Origin: Candidatus Colwellia aromaticivorans
GTDB lineage: Bacteria; Pseudomonadota; Gammaproteobacteria; Enterobacterales; Alteromonadaceae
NCBI RefSeq assembly: GCF_003333305.1
Contig: NZ_QOLD01000033.1
Coordinates: forward strand, 1 to 64,000
Reading direction: 5' to 3'
Length of the DNA: 64,000 nucleotides
Positions 56,386-64,000 of this stretch are shown here, piece by piece; the stretch's first letter is position 1; every line of letters starts with the position of its first letter. Below the pieces are notes generated by a model that ran no database searches, was not told the DNA's origin, and saw only the letters and a program-made list of their open reading frames with translations. The translations under genes and the position numbers were made by a program.

Positions 56386-59217
56386 ATGAGAAACATTGAA
56401 GTCAGAGGGGCTCGTACCCACAACCTTAAAGATATTAGTTTAACGATCCCTCGTGATAAACTCGTGGTGATCACAGGACTTTCTGGCTCAGGTAAGTCAT
56501 CACTGGCTTTTGATACGCTATATGCAGAAGGACAGCGCCGTTATGTTGAGTCGCTATCTGCCTACGCGCGTCAATTTTTATCACTAATGGAAAAACCAGA
56601 CGTAGATCACATTGAAGGCTTATCACCAGCCATCTCTATTGAACAAAAATCAACCTCACATAACCCTCGCTCAACCGTGGGTACTATTACCGAAATTTAT
56701 GATTATTTAAGGCTGCTTTATGCCCGCGTTGGCGAACCTCGTTGTCCTGAACATAAACAACCATTAGCCGCACAAACGGTGTCACAAATGGTTGACAAAG
56801 TTTTAGAGCTTGAAGAAGGCACTAAAGTAATGCTGCTTGCGCCAGTATTACAAAATCGCAAAGGTGAACATGTAAAATTACTTGATAACCTTGCCGCACA
56901 GGGCTTTATTCGCGCCCGTATTGATGGCGAAGTTTGCGATTTATCAGATCCTCCAACGTTAGAACTTCATAAAAAACATACCATTGAAGTAGTGGTTGAT
57001 CGCCTTAAAGTACGCCCTGATATTCAATTACGTTTGTCCGAGTCTTTTGAGACCACGTTGGCATTAACTGCTGGCACGGCAAACGTTGCTTTTATGGACG
57101 AGCCAGAAAGAGAGGAATTACTCTTTTCTGCTAATTTTGCTTGCACTCGCTGTGGCTATAGCATGCAAGAATTAGAGCCACGATTGTTCTCATTCAACAG
57201 CCCTGCTGGCGCTTGTAAAACCTGTGATGGCTTAGGTATTGAACAATTTTTTGATACTAAACGCATTATCACTAATGATCAATTAAGCCTGTCTGGCGGC
57301 GCAATACGTGGTTGGGACAAACGTAATTTTTACTATTTTCAAATGCTGCAAGCGTTATCTGAACACTATAAATTTTCCTTAGATAAGCCTTTTAACCGCC
57401 TAAGCGATGAGGCAATAAAGGTTGTACTCTATGGTAGTGGCAAACAAGAAATTGAATTTAAGTACATGAACGACCGCGGTGATGTGGTACTACGCAAGCA
57501 CCCATTTGAAGGCATCATTAATAATATGCAACGCCGCTATAAAGAAACCGAATCAAATGCGGTACGCGAAGAATTATCTAAATATTTAAACAGTCAACAT
57601 TGTCCCGACTGTAATGGTAGTCGCTTACGATTAGAAGCACGTAATGTATTTATTGCTGATACACCATTACCCGTTGTCGCAGAATTTGCCATTAGCGACG
57701 CCTTAGCTTTCTTTGAAGGCTTAACGTTAACAGGACAAAAAGGTCAAGTTGCTGAAAAAATTCTAAAAGAAATTAATGAACGGTTAGGCTTTTTAGTCAA
57801 TGTTGGCTTGAACTATTTAAACTTATCTCGCGGAGCCAATACCTTATCAGGTGGGGAAGCTCAACGTATTCGTTTAGCCAGTCAAATTGGCGCCGGTTTA
57901 GTTGGCGTTATGTATGTTTTAGATGAACCTTCAATCGGCTTGCATCAACGAGATAACGAAAGATTATTAAGCACACTTATTCATTTACGTGATTTAGGCA
58001 ATACTGTCATTGTGGTTGAACATGATGAAGACGCCATTCGTGCCGCTGACTTTGTCATTGACATAGGCCCTGGCGCGGGGGTTCATGGTGGTGAAATTAT
58101 CGCCCAAGGTACAATAGACGACATTTTAAAGTGTAAAGACTCACTTACCGGAAAATACCTCTCTGGCGTAGAGCGAATTGAAATCCCGAAAAAACGCCAT
58201 CCCTTTAATAAGAAAAATGTAGTTAAATTAAAAGGTGCTAGTGGCAATAATTTAAAAAACGTTGATTTAGTTATTCCTAACGGCTTAATGACTTGTATTA
58301 CTGGTGTTTCTGGCTCGGGTAAATCAACCTTAATCAATGATACCTTATACAAGTTAGCGCACATTGAACTTAACGGTGCAACGCTTGACGAACCATCGCC
58401 TTATAAAAGCATTACTGGCTTAGAACATTTAGACAAAGTTATTGATATTGACCAAAGCCCCATTGGTAGAACGCCACGTTCAAATCCAGCCACTTACACA
58501 GGCATATTCACGGCTATTCGTGATATTTTTGCCGCGACTCAAGAGTCACGATCACGTGGCTATAAACCGGGTCGCTTTAGTTTTAATGTAAAAGGCGGTC
58601 GCTGTGAAGCTTGCCAAGGTGACGGCTTAATTAAGGTAGAAATGCACTTTTTACCAGATGTTTACGTGCCTTGTGATGTCTGTAAAAGTAAACGCTACAA
58701 TCGCGAAACATTAGAGGTACTCTATAAAGGTAAAAATATTCATCAGGTATTGGATATGACTATCGAAGATGCCTTTGAATTTTTCAAGGCTATTCCTGCA
58801 GTAAAACGTAAGTTACAAACGCTGATGGATGTTGGCTTAACTTATGTGAAACTTGGTCAATCAGCAACAACCCTCTCTGGTGGTGAAGCACAACGGGTTA
58901 AATTATCGAAAGAGCTATCAAAACGCGATACCGGTCAAACCTTATATATTTTAGATGAGCCAACCACAGGTTTACACTTTCATGATATTAAACAGTTATT
59001 GCAAGTGATTCATCGGTTACGTGATCATGGTAATACTATTGTAGTAATTGAGCATAACTTAGATGTAATAAAAACAGCTGACTGGGTTATTGATCTTGGC
59101 CCAGAAGGAGGCTCCGGCGGCGGTGAAATTTTAGTCACCGGTACGCCAGAGCAAGTTGCAAAGCATCAAACATCACACACCGCTCGTTTCTTGAAAACCT
59201 TACTAGATAAAAATTAA
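56386..59217 (+). CDS. uvrA: Excinuclease ABC subunit A
   Basis: A 943-residue UvrA, the damage sensor of nucleotide excision repair. It has two ATPase halves, with Walker [16 protein letters not shown] and [15 protein letters not shown] and ABC signatures [16 protein letters not shown] and [15 protein letters not shown]. Zinc modules include [11 protein letters not shown]...CKTCDG and CEACQGDG...CDVCKSKRY. Length is normal. In many gammaproteobacteria uvrA is divergent from ssb; here ssb is 9 kb away. I saw no CTG-N10-CAG LexA box in the 155 bp upstream. Confidence 0.98.
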   Translation: MRNIEVRGARTHNLKDISLTIPRDKLVVITGLSGSGKSSLAFDTLYAEGQRRYVESLSAYARQFLSLMEKPDVDHIEGLSPAISIEQKSTSHNPRSTVGTITEIYDYLRLLYARVGEPRCPEHKQPLAAQTVSQMVDKVLELEEGTKVMLLAPVLQNRKGEHVKLLDNLAAQGFIRARIDGEVCDLSDPPTLELHKKHTIEVVVDRLKVRPDIQLRLSESFETTLALTAGTANVAFMDEPEREELLFSANFACTRCGYSMQELEPRLFSFNSPAGACKTCDGLGIEQFFDTKRIITNDQLSLSGGAIRGWDKRNFYYFQMLQALSEHYKFSLDKPFNRLSDEAIKVVLYGSGKQEIEFKYMNDRGDVVLRKHPFEGIINNMQRRYKETESNAVREELSKYLNSQHCPDCNGSRLRLEARNVFIADTPLPVVAEFAISDALAFFEGLTLTGQKGQVAEKILKEINERLGFLVNVGLNYLNLSRGANTLSGGEAQRIRLASQIGAGLVGVMYVLDEPSIGLHQRDNERLLSTLIHLRDLGNTVIVVEHDEDAIRAADFVIDIGPGAGVHGGEIIAQGTIDDILKCKDSLTGKYLSGVERIEIPKKRHPFNKKNVVKLKGASGNNLKNVDLVIPNGLMTCITGVSGSGKSTLINDTLYKLAHIELNGATLDEPSPYKSITGLEHLDKVIDIDQSPIGRTPRSNPATYTGIFTAIRDIFAATQESRSRGYKPGRFSFNVKGGRCEACQGDGLIKVEMHFLPDVYVPCDVCKSKRYNRETLEVLYKGKNIHQVLDMTIEDAFEFFKAIPAVKRKLQTLMDVGLTYVKLGQSATTLSGGEAQRVKLSKELSKRDTGQTLYILDEPTTGLHFHDIKQLLQVIHRLRDHGNTIVVIEHNLDVIKTADWVIDLGPEGGSGGGEILVTGTPEQVAKHQTSHTARFLKTLLDKN

Positions 59218-59365
59218 TTGGCGTGATGAAAAGATGGGTATACGGTTTATTAAACAGTATGCCCTATTGGTGACTTTATATCGGTACACTACCAAATGTC
59301 AGTAAAATAGCTTAGTCTGGTTTATACTCCTTTAATCCTTAAGAATAGGGAATAAACCACTGATA

Positions 59366-60007
59366 ATGACTATTCAAAAACAAGGTTTTCCAAATACCTT
59401 CATCTACTTACTCGCTTTTACCAGTGGTTTTTGCATTATGGGTATTGAGCTATTGGGTGGCCGGATTTTAGCGCCTTTTTTTGGTAGTTCAGTACATATA
59501 TGGGGCAGTATCATTACTGTCTTTATGTTAAGTCTCTCTTTAGGTTACTTGTTTGGTGGTAAGCTTTCGACTCGCTCTGCCTCTCTTGCTATATATGGCA
59601 CTATATTCCTATTCGCCGCCATCGCACTGCTCCCTATTGCCTTATCAAGCCAATGGCTAATGGAAGGAATATTTATTACTGTTGAAGACTCTCGTTACGG
59701 TTCATTATTAGCCTCAATGGCATTGTTTTTTATTCCTACTGTTATTTTAGGAATGTTATCCCCCTACTCTGTACGTTTATTAGTTAAAAATTCTAATGAA
59801 AGTGGACAAGTTGCCGGAAAACTTTACTTTATTTCAACCTTAGGCAGTGCGTTGGGCACTATTACTACCTCATTTTATTTAGTGCTATGGTTTGATATTA
59901 ATATCATCATTTTTGGTTTTACCACAGCACTTGCTAGCTTAGGGTTGTTGGCGATACTGGTTAGTAAAACGAAAGGTTTACATCAAATGGAGCAAACTCA
60001 TGGCTAA
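59366..60007 (+). CDS. Polytopic membrane half of a spermidine-synthase-like pair
   Basis: A 213-residue protein with six hydrophobic helices, starting with TFIYLLAFTSGFCIMGIELLGGRILAPFFGSSVHIWGSI. It matches the membrane domain of 'fused MFS/spermidine synthase' proteins. The next gene overlaps it by 8 nt and carries the catalytic-like domain, so the fused protein is here split in two. The joint function is unknown; true polyamine synthesis is not assured. Confidence 0.8.
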   Translation: MTIQKQGFPNTFIYLLAFTSGFCIMGIELLGGRILAPFFGSSVHIWGSIITVFMLSLSLGYLFGGKLSTRSASLAIYGTIFLFAAIALLPIALSSQWLMEGIFITVEDSRYGSLLASMALFFIPTVILGMLSPYSVRLLVKNSNESGQVAGKLYFISTLGSALGTITTSFYLVLWFDINIIIFGFTTALASLGLLAILVSKTKGLHQMEQTHG

Positions 60008-60893
60008 AAAATTACTTTTCTGGTTAAGTTTATGTTCCCTCATTAGCATCGCTCAGGCGCAGGTTATCCATCAAGAACGTTCGCTTTATCGCAACATACT
60101 AGTTGAAGATAATGATGATTTACGCTGCTTAAAGTTTAATGTTAGAAGCACTAAAACCCAACAAAGCTGTTTCTTAAAAAGCCAACCAGAGCAATTAGTC
60201 TTTAATTATACTAAGTTGTTAATGGCCAGCTTATTAGTCATGCCTGAGCCAAAGCACATTTTAATTATTGGCTTAGGTGGCGGCACTATGTCTAATACTT
60301 TGGCGCAACTTTACCCACAAAGCCAAATTGATAATGTTGAGATAGATCAAGCCGTGATAAAAGTTGCGCGCGAATACTTTGAATTTTTTGAAAATGATAA
60401 CGTAAAAACGTATAACCAAGATGGTCGTATTTACATCAAACGCGCTTTATTAAAAAAACAACAATACGATTGGATTATTCTCGATGCTTTTAATGGCGAC
60501 TATATTCCTGAGCATTTAATGACGAAAGAGTTTTTACAAGAAGCTAAAGCGCTACTTAGTAAAGATGGCGTAATCAGTGCAAACACTTTTTCTTTAAGTG
60601 AATTATACGCGCATGAATCTGCAACCTATAAAGCTGTGTTTGGTGATTTTTATCAAGTAAACAACCAAGATAATGCTAACCGTATTATTATTGTTAACCG
60701 AAATGGTTTTGCCGTTAACAGCCTTAATAAAAATAATATCAAGCAACTTAACTCGACGTTACTCAAATACGGTGTAGATATTTATTCGCTTTATAACAAG
60801 ATTTATTTTACTGGAATAGAACAAAACTGGCCTAAAAGCACTCGCTTACTTACCGATCAGTTTTCTCCCGTTAACTTACTCAACACGCAGTAA
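60000..60893 (+). CDS. Spermidine-synthase-like protein with signal peptide
   Basis: A 297-residue protein. An N-terminal signal peptide (MAKKLLFWLSLCSLISIAQA|QVIH) precedes a Rossmann-fold domain with ILIIGLGGGTMSNTLAQLYP (nucleoside binding), NVEIDQAVIKVAREYF, DGRIYIKRAL and IILDAFNGDYIPEHL. This is the aminopropyltransferase/methyltransferase fold. The export signal would put the domain in the periplasm, where SAM is not expected, which is odd for a polyamine enzyme. It overlaps the membrane-protein gene. Confidence 0.82.
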   Translation: MAKKLLFWLSLCSLISIAQAQVIHQERSLYRNILVEDNDDLRCLKFNVRSTKTQQSCFLKSQPEQLVFNYTKLLMASLLVMPEPKHILIIGLGGGTMSNTLAQLYPQSQIDNVEIDQAVIKVAREYFEFFENDNVKTYNQDGRIYIKRALLKKQQYDWIILDAFNGDYIPEHLMTKEFLQEAKALLSKDGVISANTFSLSELYAHESATYKAVFGDFYQVNNQDNANRIIIVNRNGFAVNSLNKNNIKQLNSTLLKYGVDIYSLYNKIYFTGIEQNWPKSTRLLTDQFSPVNLLNTQ

Positions 60894-61027
60894 CGGTTAT
60901 ACTCAAATAACCTAAAAACAATAGCTCAGGCTAGTTCGAGTATATATATTAGCCAAAGGTCTAATTGTTCAGTTTTGTCGACACTTCTATAATAACAGCC
61001 ATAAAACACAACACATAAGGGCAACTC

Positions 61028-62923
61028 ATGAGCTTCAAAGAACAGCAGGAAAAAGCGAAGAATTCAGCAGAGTCATACTGGTTAGAGCAATCAGAACTTG
61101 TTTCTTGGTATAAAGCACCAAAAACAATATTGTCGACAAATGATAGCGGATGGACAGATTGGTATGCCGATGGCGAACTCAATACTAGCTATTTAGCATT
61201 AGATTATCATGTTGAGCAAGGCCGTGGTGAGCAAACTGCACTCATTTATGATTCGCCCGTTACAGGCGCAAAACAAACATTCTCTTTTCTCGAATTAACT
61301 GAATTAGTGGCAAAGTTTGCTGATGTTTTACAAAAGCAGCAAGTAGTCAAAGGTGATCGTGTACTTATTTATATGCCGATGATCCCACAAGCCGTTATCG
61401 CTATGCTAGCTTGTGCTAGAATTGGCGCTGTTCATTCGGTGGTCTTCGGTGGTTTTGCCGCTAAAGAGCTTGCTATCCGTATTGACGATGCAGAGCCTAA
61501 AGTTGTTGTCAGTGCCAGTTGTGGTATTGAAATTTCTAAAGTTATTCCTTATAAGCCATTACTCGATGACGCCATTGAGCTATCAAATCATAAACCAAGC
61601 AGTTGCATTGTTTACCAACGAGAACAATTAACGGCTGATATGAGTAGTGAGCGAGACCAAGATTGGCAAGCACTAATGAACGATGCTGAAGCCATAGCAG
61701 CTGTTAGTGTAAAAAGTACTGATCCTCTTTATATTTTATACACTTCAGGTACCACAGGAAAACCAAAGGGTGTGGTTAGAGATCACGGTGGTCATGCCGT
61801 TGCAATGCTGTATAGCATGAAAAATATTTACGGCATGAAAGCAGGCGATACTTTCTGGGCTGCTTCAGATGTAGGTTGGGTTGTTGGTCATTCTTTCATT
61901 GTCTACGGTCCTCTTTTAGCGGGTTGTAGCACTATTGTATATGAAGGAAAACCGGTTAGAACCCCTGATGCTGGTGCTTTTTGGCGTGTTTGTGAAGAAT
62001 ATAAAGTAAATGCATTGTTTAGTGCACCAACGGCATTTCGTGCTATCGCAAAAGAAGACCCTGATGCTGCGCTAATGGAAAATTATGATTTATCGCATTT
62101 AAAACGATTATATCTTGCTGGTGAACGCTTGGATCCCGCCACATACCATTGGCTCAAAGACAAAACACAAATACCTGTTATTGATCACTGGTGGCAAACA
62201 GAAACAGGTTGGTCTATTGCAAGCACCCCTTTTGCTGATGGCAGCTGTGAAGAATTAATGTTAACCAAAGCCGGTTCTTCAGGTTTTGCTGTTCCAGGTT
62301 ATAACGTTGAAATTTTAGATGCCTATGGTGAAGCTTTACCTGCTAATCAACAAGGTACTGTCGCGATAAAACTACCTATGCCTCCTGGTTGCTTGACTAC
62401 TGTTTACAAAGATGAAAAACGCTTTAAAGAAAGTTATTTATCAACTCACCCTGGTTATTATGTTACTGGCGATGGTGGCTTTTTTGATGATGATGGCTAC
62501 CTATTTATTATGGGACGTACGGACGACGTTATAAACGTTGCTGGTCATCGATTATCAACAGGAGAGATGGAAGAATCAATTTCTGGCCATTCTGCGGTAG
62601 CTGAATGTGCGGTAGTCGGCATTAACGATTCATTAAAAGGTCAAGTACCCTTTGGTTTAGTCGTGATTAAAAATGGCGTGTCACTGAGTGATGATGAATT
62701 AATTTCAGAATTAAAAACTAAAGTACGTAGCGATATAGGGGCTATTGCTTCATTAAAAGCCTTAATTATCGTTGAGCGCTTACCTAAGACCCGTTCAGGT
62801 AAAATCTTACGTAAAACCTTACGACAAATGATAGATGGTCAGCAAATAGATATTCCTTCAACGATTGAAGACCCTCAAGTACTGGAAGAATTAACGCCTA
62901 GGTTAGTCAATATAACAGGCTAA
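61028..62923 (+). CDS. prpE: Propionyl-CoA synthetase
   Basis: A 631-residue acyl-CoA synthetase of the ACS family, closer to PrpE than Acs. It has SYWLEQSELVSWYKAP at the N-terminus, the P-loop ILYTSGTTGKPKGVVRDHGGH, the DHWWQTETGW motif, GRTDDVINVAGHRLSTGEME, and the C-terminal KTRSGKILRKTLR, whose Lys is the usual acetylation switch. It activates propionate for the methylcitrate route. It appears to be a single gene here; prpBCD are not in the window. Confidence 0.93.
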   Translation: MSFKEQQEKAKNSAESYWLEQSELVSWYKAPKTILSTNDSGWTDWYADGELNTSYLALDYHVEQGRGEQTALIYDSPVTGAKQTFSFLELTELVAKFADVLQKQQVVKGDRVLIYMPMIPQAVIAMLACARIGAVHSVVFGGFAAKELAIRIDDAEPKVVVSASCGIEISKVIPYKPLLDDAIELSNHKPSSCIVYQREQLTADMSSERDQDWQALMNDAEAIAAVSVKSTDPLYILYTSGTTGKPKGVVRDHGGHAVAMLYSMKNIYGMKAGDTFWAASDVGWVVGHSFIVYGPLLAGCSTIVYEGKPVRTPDAGAFWRVCEEYKVNALFSAPTAFRAIAKEDPDAALMENYDLSHLKRLYLAGERLDPATYHWLKDKTQIPVIDHWWQTETGWSIASTPFADGSCEELMLTKAGSSGFAVPGYNVEILDAYGEALPANQQGTVAIKLPMPPGCLTTVYKDEKRFKESYLSTHPGYYVTGDGGFFDDDGYLFIMGRTDDVINVAGHRLSTGEMEESISGHSAVAECAVVGINDSLKGQVPFGLVVIKNGVSLSDDELISELKTKVRSDIGAIASLKALIIVERLPKTRSGKILRKTLRQMIDGQQIDIPSTIEDPQVLEELTPRLVNITG

Positions 62924-62931
62924 TATTCATT

Positions 62932-62963
62932 TGCTGCTAGTTAGAAAGTTTTAGCTAGCAGCA
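62932..62963 (+). terminator. Hairpin after prpE
   Basis: TGCTGCTAG (62932-62940) pairs with CTAGCAGCA (62955-62963) around a 14-nt loop, followed by the weak T-rich CTTTATT. It lies 9 nt past the prpE stop. It is a probable but not ideal terminator. Confidence 0.6.
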
Positions 62964-63020
62964 CTTTATTCAATGGAAATAAAATTAATAGACCCTGTTA
63001 TTACTTCAGCTACTTAAACT

Positions 63021-63812
63021 TTATATCCAAGGATTGCTTGGTAGGTTTTTCTGACTGGTTATAGTTTCATCGGCTGTTTTACTTGAGCTAGCGACTGCTT
63101 GATTTATTTCACTCATTTCAGCCGTTGTTAAGTCTCGCCACTGTCCTGATTTAAGTTGACCAAGTTCAACACTCATAATACGAGAACGCTTTAATTTTTT
63201 AACGTCATAATCTAAGTATTCACACATACGACGAATTTGTCGATTCAAGCCTTGCGTTAGAATAATAGTAAAGACAAAACGGCTTTCTACTCTAACAATA
63301 CAAGGTTTAGTAATGGTACCTAGAATAGGTACGCCGCGAGACATTCGTTCAATAAATCGCTCACTGATAGGCTTATCTACGGTAACGATATATTCTTTAT
63401 CATGTGCATTTTCAGCGCGTAATATTTTATTAACAATATCACCATCACTGGTTAAAAAAATTAATCCTTCAGAGGGTTTGTCTAATCGACCAATAGGGAA
63501 AATACGTGTCCGGTGACCAATAGCATCAATGATGTTACCCCCCACATGACTTTCCGTTGTACAAGTAATGCCGATGGGTTTGTTATAAGCAATATAAATA
63601 CGATCCGATTTATTTTTGGCGCTCGCGGCAATAGCGTTACCATCAACTTTTACCACATCACCCGGCTGAACTTTAGTACCAAGTTCAGGTATTTTACCAT
63701 TAATGGTAACGCGACTAGCTTCAATTAATTTGTCAGCACCACGACGTGAACAGAAACCTGATTCACTAATATACTTATTGAGGCGTTTTTCGTTTGCAGA
63801 ATTATCAGTCAT
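63021..63812 (-). CDS. rluF: 23S rRNA pseudouridine synthase RluF
   Basis: A 263-residue RsuA-family enzyme: an N-terminal S4 RNA-binding domain (KRLNKYISESGFCSRRGADKLIEASRVTING), then the catalytic domain with IFPIGRLDKPSEGLIFLTSDG, whose Asp is the nucleophile, and GLNRQIRRMCEYLDYDVKKLKR. The order and motif set fit RluF, which modifies U2604 of 23S rRNA in E. coli. It stands alone, with its ATG at 63812. Confidence 0.9.
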   Translation of the reverse strand: MTDNSANEKRLNKYISESGFCSRRGADKLIEASRVTINGKIPELGTKVQPGDVVKVDGNAIAASAKNKSDRIYIAYNKPIGITCTTESHVGGNIIDAIGHRTRIFPIGRLDKPSEGLIFLTSDGDIVNKILRAENAHDKEYIVTVDKPISERFIERMSRGVPILGTITKPCIVRVESRFVFTIILTQGLNRQIRRMCEYLDYDVKKLKRSRIMSVELGQLKSGQWRDLTTAEMSEINQAVASSSKTADETITSQKNLPSNPWI

Positions 63813-63847
63813 TGTATTTATATGAGTGCATTAGATATTATTGCTAT

Positions 63848-63920
63848 TATACCCAAGCCACTCCAAAATGCGAGTTTCAGGATGCCTGAGTGAATCATGA
63901 TCAAGGCTCATCGTGGCGCT
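63848..63920. mobile_element. MITE-like element, copy 3 (one end only)
   Basis: From about 63848 the plus strand reads TTATACCCAAGCCACTCCAA... and stays similar to the inverted right end of copy 2 for about 65 nt (roughly three quarters identical by eye). It includes the shared GTTTCAGGA, CTGAG and ATCAAGG. The match ends where the GDPD-like coding region starts. The rest of the element is absent, so it is a truncated or reused end. Confidence 0.7.
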
Positions 63921-64000
63921 AGCGGTGCTGAACCAGAGAACACCTTTCGCGCAATCAAAGCGAAATTGGATGCGAATGTTGATGGCATTGAGGAGATTAA
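63897..64000 (+). CDS. Glycerophosphodiester phosphodiesterase, N-terminus (partial)
   Basis: From the ATG at 63897 the frame reads MIKAHRGASGAEPENTFRAI and runs to the window end (34 codons). HRGASG...PENT is the signature of GDPD enzymes, with the first catalytic His and the metal-binding Glu region. They cleave glycerophosphodiesters to glycerol-3-phosphate and an alcohol. The first codons overlap a sequence related to the MITE-like ends. The usual (A)DGIE(L/I)DV pattern reads VDGIEEI here, which may be divergence or a frameshift; the window ends too soon to tell. Confidence 0.8.
   Translation, partial: MIKAHRGASGAEPENTFRAIKAKLDANVDGIEEI

Noticed and set aside
60000-60007. The 8-nt overlap of the spermidine-synthase-like genes as a frameshift error
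   Set aside because: The second gene begins with a clean signal peptide and its own ATG, so two genes are more likely than one broken fusion.

Overview
The window looks like chromosomal DNA of a low-GC marine gammaproteobacterium, most like Colwellia, Thalassotalea or another Colwelliaceae genus. The signs are the conserved housekeeping blocks (spc/alpha ribosomal operons, efp-epmB, groESL-fxsA-cutA-dsbD, aroQ-accB-accC, ssb, uvrA), many short palindromic repeats in AT-rich spacers, and a MITE-like family. The genus is inferred from gene content and style; no rRNA gene is present.

Layout. 1-6544 (minus): the 5' end of rpsD, then rpsK, rpsM, rpmJ, secY, rplO, rpmD, rpsE, rplR, rplF, rpsH, rpsN, rplE, rplX, rplN. 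An Alpha_RBS-type leader precedes rpsM and a strong extended -10 promoter precedes rplN; the S10 operon does not follow. 7069-10029: an outer-membrane barrel protein, efp and the divergent EF-P lysyl-modification gene epmB, then a small unknown gene. 10041-10984: a decayed MscS-type channel gene. 11113-13733: DUF3016 and DUF4136 envelope proteins and an OmpA-family protein.

14389-32000: an aryl polyene (APE) pigment cluster. Nineteen tightly coupled minus-strand genes run from the chain-length factor (apeC-like, 32000) to the last ketosynthase (apeR-like, 15581), and a methyltransferase faces them at the far end. The core is a type II fatty-acid-like polyene synthase: two ketosynthases, a chain-length factor, two ACPs, a ketoreductase, two hotdog dehydratases and an AMP ligase. 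Around it are acyl/glycosyl transfer, thioesterase, LolA-like and MMPL export functions. Two genes stand out: an aromatic amino-acid ammonia-lyase that could make the aryl starter, and a flavoprotein carrying a halogenase-type WxWxIP motif.

32402-37792: groEL and groES with a readable sigma-32 promoter, fxsA, cutA, dsbD. 37852-41953: a probable three-gene operon of a small phosphate-binding-like periplasmic protein, a porin-like barrel and a GGDEF-EAL protein. 42478-44832: aroQ, accB, accC. 45205-47039: two small genes and ssb. 47460-56230: an Omp85-family protein, pssA, fadH, a GreAB-like protein, a YajR-type MFS transporter and an SLC13-type symporter. 56386-64000: uvrA, a two-gene spermidine-synthase-like pair, prpE, rluF and the first codons of a glycerophosphodiester phosphodiesterase.

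Repeats. Two full copies (35280-35593, 44911-45177) and one partial copy (63848-63920) of a MITE-like element share terminal inverted repeats and a conserved small reading frame; the third copy runs into the start of the GDPD gene. ATACCAAT...ATTGGTAT hairpins and CTGAG...TCGAAG repeats lie between other genes. Several genes use TTG or GTG starts and two envelope genes have no good conventional start. The nearest thing to an unusual system is the APE cluster with its lyase and halogenase-like flavoprotein, followed by the binding-protein/porin/c-di-GMP operon.
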